A DNA stretch of 15,353 nucleotides. It comes from Lachnospiraceae bacterium UBA7481. Its GTDB lineage: Bacteria; Bacillota; Clostridia; Lachnospirales; Lachnospiraceae. Location of the stretch: positions 41,468-56,820 of the forward strand of contig DLOP01000043.1 of NCBI GenBank assembly GCA_002478505.1, written 5' to 3'. Made by a program: the position numbers and the translations under genes. Of the stretch, positions 12,462 to 15,353 are shown piece after piece. Under the pieces are notes generated by a model. The model had not been told where the DNA came from. It searched no databases and saw only the letters and a program-made list of their open reading frames with translations. The stretch's first letter is position 1; each line of letters begins with the position of its first letter.

Positions 12462-14228
12462 TTATAAAAGAGAATATTTATCTTGATACAGCATGACCTG
12501 TTCCCTGTAAAATTCACTGTTTTCCTTAGTAAGTCTTGCATACCGGTGCTGCGCAAACTTATCCGTCTCAACTGCGATCTCCTCTTTAGCAATGTTGGAA
12601 CAGTGCCTCGCGATCCGTTCCAAAGAGTTCACGATATCTGTCAGCGCCATTCCTGATTCTATAGAGCATTTTCCCTTTTCCAGACGTCTGTTATGATTTT
12701 TTCTGATCAGATCCTTCATGGATGAGATCACATCAGCCAACGGATCGACCTTTCCCGCCATCTCCTTATCTTCATGAACAAAACAGCTCACTGCATTTTC
12801 CACGATCTCATAGGTTGCGCGAAAGATCAGCGCCTGTTCGGAGGATGCTTTTTTAGAAAATTTCTTTTTCTTTTCGTTCATTTTTTGCATCATATAAGCG
12901 ATACTTTTCAGGTAATCCGAGATTCGTTCAAATTCGGTAATGCATTTGGCAAATTTATTCACCAGCTTAGTATCCTTCTCCGACAGCTGCTTTGACGCAA
13001 GTTTTGATAAATAGCTGTCCAGCTCATCCTCCTTACCATCCACAATATCCTCGATCACGATGATACGTGCGATATCGTCCTTATTATATTTTTCGGCAGC
13101 TTGCACAGAAAGCGCCATTGCCTCCTCCACCAGTTTTGCCATTTCACAAAGCGCGCTTTTACATTGTGCCACTGCAAATGCAGGCCGCTCCAGAAACCGC
13201 TCATCAAGAAGATTATTTTTCGGACCTGTCTCTTCGATTTTCTTTTCCTCTCCGGTAACAGGCAGCGCGATATAAGTCAGCTTCTCAATCCCTTTTGCCA
13301 AAGGCAGCAAAAGCAGAGTTGCACTAATATTAAACAAACTGTGGATCAGAGCGATGGAACCGCCGCCCGCCGCATTTTTCAGGAAGCTAAAATGCAGGAA
13401 AAAATTTATTGTATAAAATATGATCATAAAACTGATTGTTCCAATCAGATTGAAGTAAAGATGTACAAGAGACGCGCGCCTTGCATTTCTGCCCGCGCCC
13501 ACGCCGGAAAGAAGCGCCGTGAAACAGGTGCCGATGTTCTGCCCCAGAATGATCGGAATCGCAGCGCCGATACTGACTGCCCCTGTTGCGCATATTGCCT
13601 GCAATATACCTACCGATGCTGAGGAACTCTGGAGCACCGCTGTCAATACCGCACCCACGATCATTCCCAAAACCGGATTTTCGAATACAGTAAAAAGCTT
13701 CATAAACTCCGGCACCTCAGCCAAGGGTTTGACGGCATCGCTCATTGTCTCCATACCAAACATCAAAACCGCAAACCCAAGCAGGATCGTTCCGATATCG
13801 TTTTTTTTATCATTTTTCAGAAAAATCAGAAATACTGCGCCGACTGCGGCAAGAACAGGCGAAAAAGAAGACGGTTTTAACATGTTTAGGAAAAAATTAC
13901 CGCCTTCAATGCCTGTCAGACTAAGCACCCATGAAGTGATCGTCGTACCGACGTTAGCTCCCATAATGACGCCCACCGCCTGTGACAGCTTCATGATCCC
14001 GGAATTGACAAATCCCACCACCATAACTGTGGTTGCGGAAGAAGACTGTATGACTGCCGTTACGACTGCGCCTAAGGCTACTGCCTTGACAGGATGATTG
14101 GTCATATGCTCCAGAATCTGTTCTAACCTTCCTCCGGCAAGCTTGGAAAGCGCATCCCCCATGGTCTTCATCCCGAACAGAAATAATGCCAAACCGCCTA
14201 TCAATGTGAGTAAAGCGAAAAAATCCAT
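12462..14228 (-). CDS. Na+/phosphate-type cotransporter with C-terminal PhoU-like domain
   Basis: Protein of 588 aa in the Na/Pi cotransporter (PNaS, NptA/YjbB-like) family. The membrane part (about 1-320) holds the duplicated core with QSSSATT (61-67) and QSSSAS (200-205), each followed by a glycine-rich motif, GANVGTT (90-96) and GQNIGT (229-234). Residues about 350-575 are a helical PhoU-like tail, soluble and cytosolic. Length is normal for this fusion. The start has a purine-rich GAGGGGAG sequence about 12 bp upstream. It follows the DUF3892 gene by 24 bp, so the two are probably co-transcribed. The likely role is inorganic phosphate movement across the membrane, with the PhoU part sensing or gating. 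Some relatives are thought to export phosphate, and direction cannot be decided from sequence. Confidence 0.93.
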   Translation of the reverse strand: MDFFALLTLIGGLALFLFGMKTMGDALSKLAGGRLEQILEHMTNHPVKAVALGAVVTAVIQSSSATTVMVVGFVNSGIMKLSQAVGVIMGANVGTTITSWVLSLTGIEGGNFFLNMLKPSSFSPVLAAVGAVFLIFLKNDKKNDIGTILLGFAVLMFGMETMSDAVKPLAEVPEFMKLFTVFENPVLGMIVGAVLTAVLQSSSASVGILQAICATGAVSIGAAIPIILGQNIGTCFTALLSGVGAGRNARRASLVHLYFNLIGTISFMIIFYTINFFLHFSFLKNAAGGGSIALIHSLFNISATLLLLPLAKGIEKLTYIALPVTGEEKKIEETGPKNNLLDERFLERPAFAVAQCKSALCEMAKLVEEAMALSVQAAEKYNKDDIARIIVIEDIVDGKEDELDSYLSKLASKQLSEKDTKLVNKFAKCITEFERISDYLKSIAYMMQKMNEKKKKFSKKASSEQALIFRATYEIVENAVSCFVHEDKEMAGKVDPLADVISSMKDLIRKNHNRRLEKGKCSIESGMALTDIVNSLERIARHCSNIAKEEIAVETDKFAQHRYARLTKENSEFYREQVMLYQDKYSLL

Positions 14229-14252
14229 GTATGCCTGAAACTCCCCTCGCTT

Positions 14253-14546
14253 TTATCCGCTCACAGAAGGCAGATTGCCAAGATTGTTACTTTCCGTACC
14301 ATCCGGCAGGGATTTCAAATATTCCGTGTCCCCACGATGCGCAATACCCACGCCATTGATCTCACCGGCCTTTGCCATAGCAACGCCTTCTTCCTTAGAA
14401 ACTGTCTGTCCATCAGAAAGCTGATAACCGACGATCTTTCCGCTGTTCTTTACCAGACCCACTATATCTTTCGCATCAGCAGAAGACCGGGGAATCTCAT
14501 CCAGCGCATTACGGGCCAGTGCAGAACCAAATTCACTATCATTCAT
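14253..14546 (-). CDS. DUF3892 domain protein, 97 aa
   Basis: Small soluble protein of unknown function. After a polar N-terminal segment (MNDSEFGSALARNAL) it has the DUF3892 pattern: a strand with IVGLVKNSGKIVGYQLSDG, then TVSKEEGVAMAKAGEINGVGIA, and an LPDGTESNNLGNLPSVSG-like tail typical of clostridial members. The start at 14546 is chosen over the upstream ATGs at 14561 and 14618 because GGAGG (14555-14559) lies 8 bp before it. It lies 24 bp before the phosphate-type transporter and shares its direction, so an operon is likely, although a functional link is unproven. Confidence 0.82.
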   Translation of the reverse strand: MNDSEFGSALARNALDEIPRSSADAKDIVGLVKNSGKIVGYQLSDGQTVSKEEGVAMAKAGEINGVGIAHRGDTEYLKSLPDGTESNNLGNLPSVSG

Positions 14547-14711
14547 AATAATTACCTCCATTTCTGCTGCCGTCCTCATTCTCCGAACCGCAGCCATGAT
14601 CACTGCAAAAATTTTCACTTCTAAAAATAGTATTTACAGCAAAAGAAATGGATATGTTGGTAATTTTTGAAAGAAAGAATAGTTTTTTCTATATTGCAAA
14701 TATCTGGAACC
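14547..14711 (-). other. Intergenic stretch between the LysR gene and the DUF3892 gene
   Basis: An A/T-rich, 165-bp gap. Apart from the DUF3892 ribosome binding site (14555-14559) I see no clear promoter pair, terminator or open frame with its own ribosome binding site. A weak ATAG/CTAT pairing near 14680-14695 is too short to call. Confidence 0.4.
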
Positions 14712-15353
14712 CTAATCAGATGATCCATATTCTTTTAATATCTCTATATATTCCTCACCCAAAATACTAGGCGGCATATTTTTACGTTTCAGATAACCAA
14801 TCGTCATGGTATCTTCTGTATCTAATGGAACCGACACGTAATAACCGCCATTTAAATCCTCACAGATAATACCGGAGCAGAGCGTATAACCGTTCATTCC
14901 TGTCATAAGATTGAGCATAGTCGCTCTGTCATCCACCTTGATGATCTGCTTGTATTCCAATGTACTCAGCACTTCCTCCGCGAAATAAAAAGAATTCTTA
15001 TCCCCCTGTTCAAAAGAAAGACAGGGATAATCCGCAAGCTCCTCAAATTGAATCAGCTTTTTGGACGCCAAGGGATGCTCTTTGCTTAAATAAACGGATA
15101 TTCCACAGGTAAACAGCGGAATAAATTCCAGTTCATTCTCCAAAAATATTTTCTTCAGCACCTTTTCATTAAAATCATTCAGATATAAGATTCCCAGTTC
15201 ACTCCGATAGTTTTTGACATTATCGATCACTTCATGGGTCTTTGTCTCATGAACGGCCAGCTCAAATTCATTCGGCGTATAACGGTTCGCCAGCTTGATA
15301 AATGCCTCCACTGCAAAGGAATAATGCTGCATGGATACGCTGAACCGCTTTTT
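14712..15353 (-). CDS. LysR-family transcriptional regulator, C-terminal part (cut by window edge)
   Basis: The visible 213 codons encode the effector-binding domain of a LysR-type regulator. The frame is open to the window edge and reads KKRFSVSMQHYSFAVEAF, the usual start of this domain after the DNA-binding half. Further family-like segments are YRSELGILYL and ISVYLSKEHPLASKK, and the protein ends EYGSSD. The helix-turn-helix region (about 90 residues) must lie beyond 15353, so the ATG at 15330-15332 is internal, not a start. The inducer and targets cannot be read. The DUF3892 gene begins 165 bp downstream. Confidence 0.9.
   Translation of the reverse strand, partial: KKRFSVSMQHYSFAVEAFIKLANRYTPNEFELAVHETKTHEVIDNVKNYRSELGILYLNDFNEKVLKKIFLENELEFIPLFTCGISVYLSKEHPLASKKLIQFEELADYPCLSFEQGDKNSFYFAEEVLSTLEYKQIIKVDDRATMLNLMTGMNGYTLCSGIICEDLNGGYYVSVPLDTEDTMTIGYLKRKNMPPSILGEEYIEILKEYGSSD

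Overview
The window looks like a chromosomal stretch of a Gram-positive anaerobe of the Clostridia, most likely a Lachnospiraceae-type gut bacterium. This is inferred from four BspA-like leucine-rich-repeat (LRR_5) surface proteins, a clostridial CcdA/TlpA pair, a Na/Pi-cotransporter with a PhoU tail, a DUF3892 protein, an AMMECR1/MEMO fusion and good GGAGG-type ribosome binding sites. No species is claimed. Every convincing gene is on the minus strand, so the map below runs from right to left in the direction of transcription.

15353-14250: the 3' part of a LysR-type regulator (cut by the window edge), then a small DUF3892 protein. 14228-12462: a Na+/phosphate-type cotransporter, 24 bp after the DUF3892 gene, followed by a hairpin/direct-repeat region (12385-12436). 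12316-10855: a two-gene extracytoplasmic thiol-redox operon, ccdA then a TlpA-like thioredoxin. It has an extended -10 promoter, and the thioredoxin has an acidic linker encoded by a 15-bp tandem repeat. A 129-bp structured palindromic element (10726-10854) starts directly at its stop codon. 10605-10132: a small membrane-anchored protein of unknown function with a near-consensus promoter, closed by a rho-independent terminator (10035-10062).

9972-1913: the main feature, four tandem paralogues encoding membrane-anchored LRR_5 proteins with 16, 22, 31 and 18 repeats of 23 residues. They share a leader, a pre-LRR domain and a C-terminal cap, but differ in repeat number and order. A 210-bp stretch is identical by eye between the second and third genes in transcription order, whole repeat units are duplicated inside the 862-aa gene, and leaders and domains are reassorted. 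This suggests an array that evolves by recombination and gene conversion. The amrA-type AMMECR1/MEMO fusion follows only 18 bp downstream, so it is probably read from the same transcript.

516-37: a four-copy 16-bp hairpin array overlaps the end of amrA. It is followed by a possible promoter, an 11-bp tandem repeat and an acyl carrier protein gene.

The strongest candidate for something undescribed is the recombining LRR array, possibly linked to the neighbouring thiol-redox module. The structured intergenic element and the two short-repeat arrays before the ACP gene are secondary candidates. I see no CRISPR array, tRNA, rRNA, transposase or phage gene.
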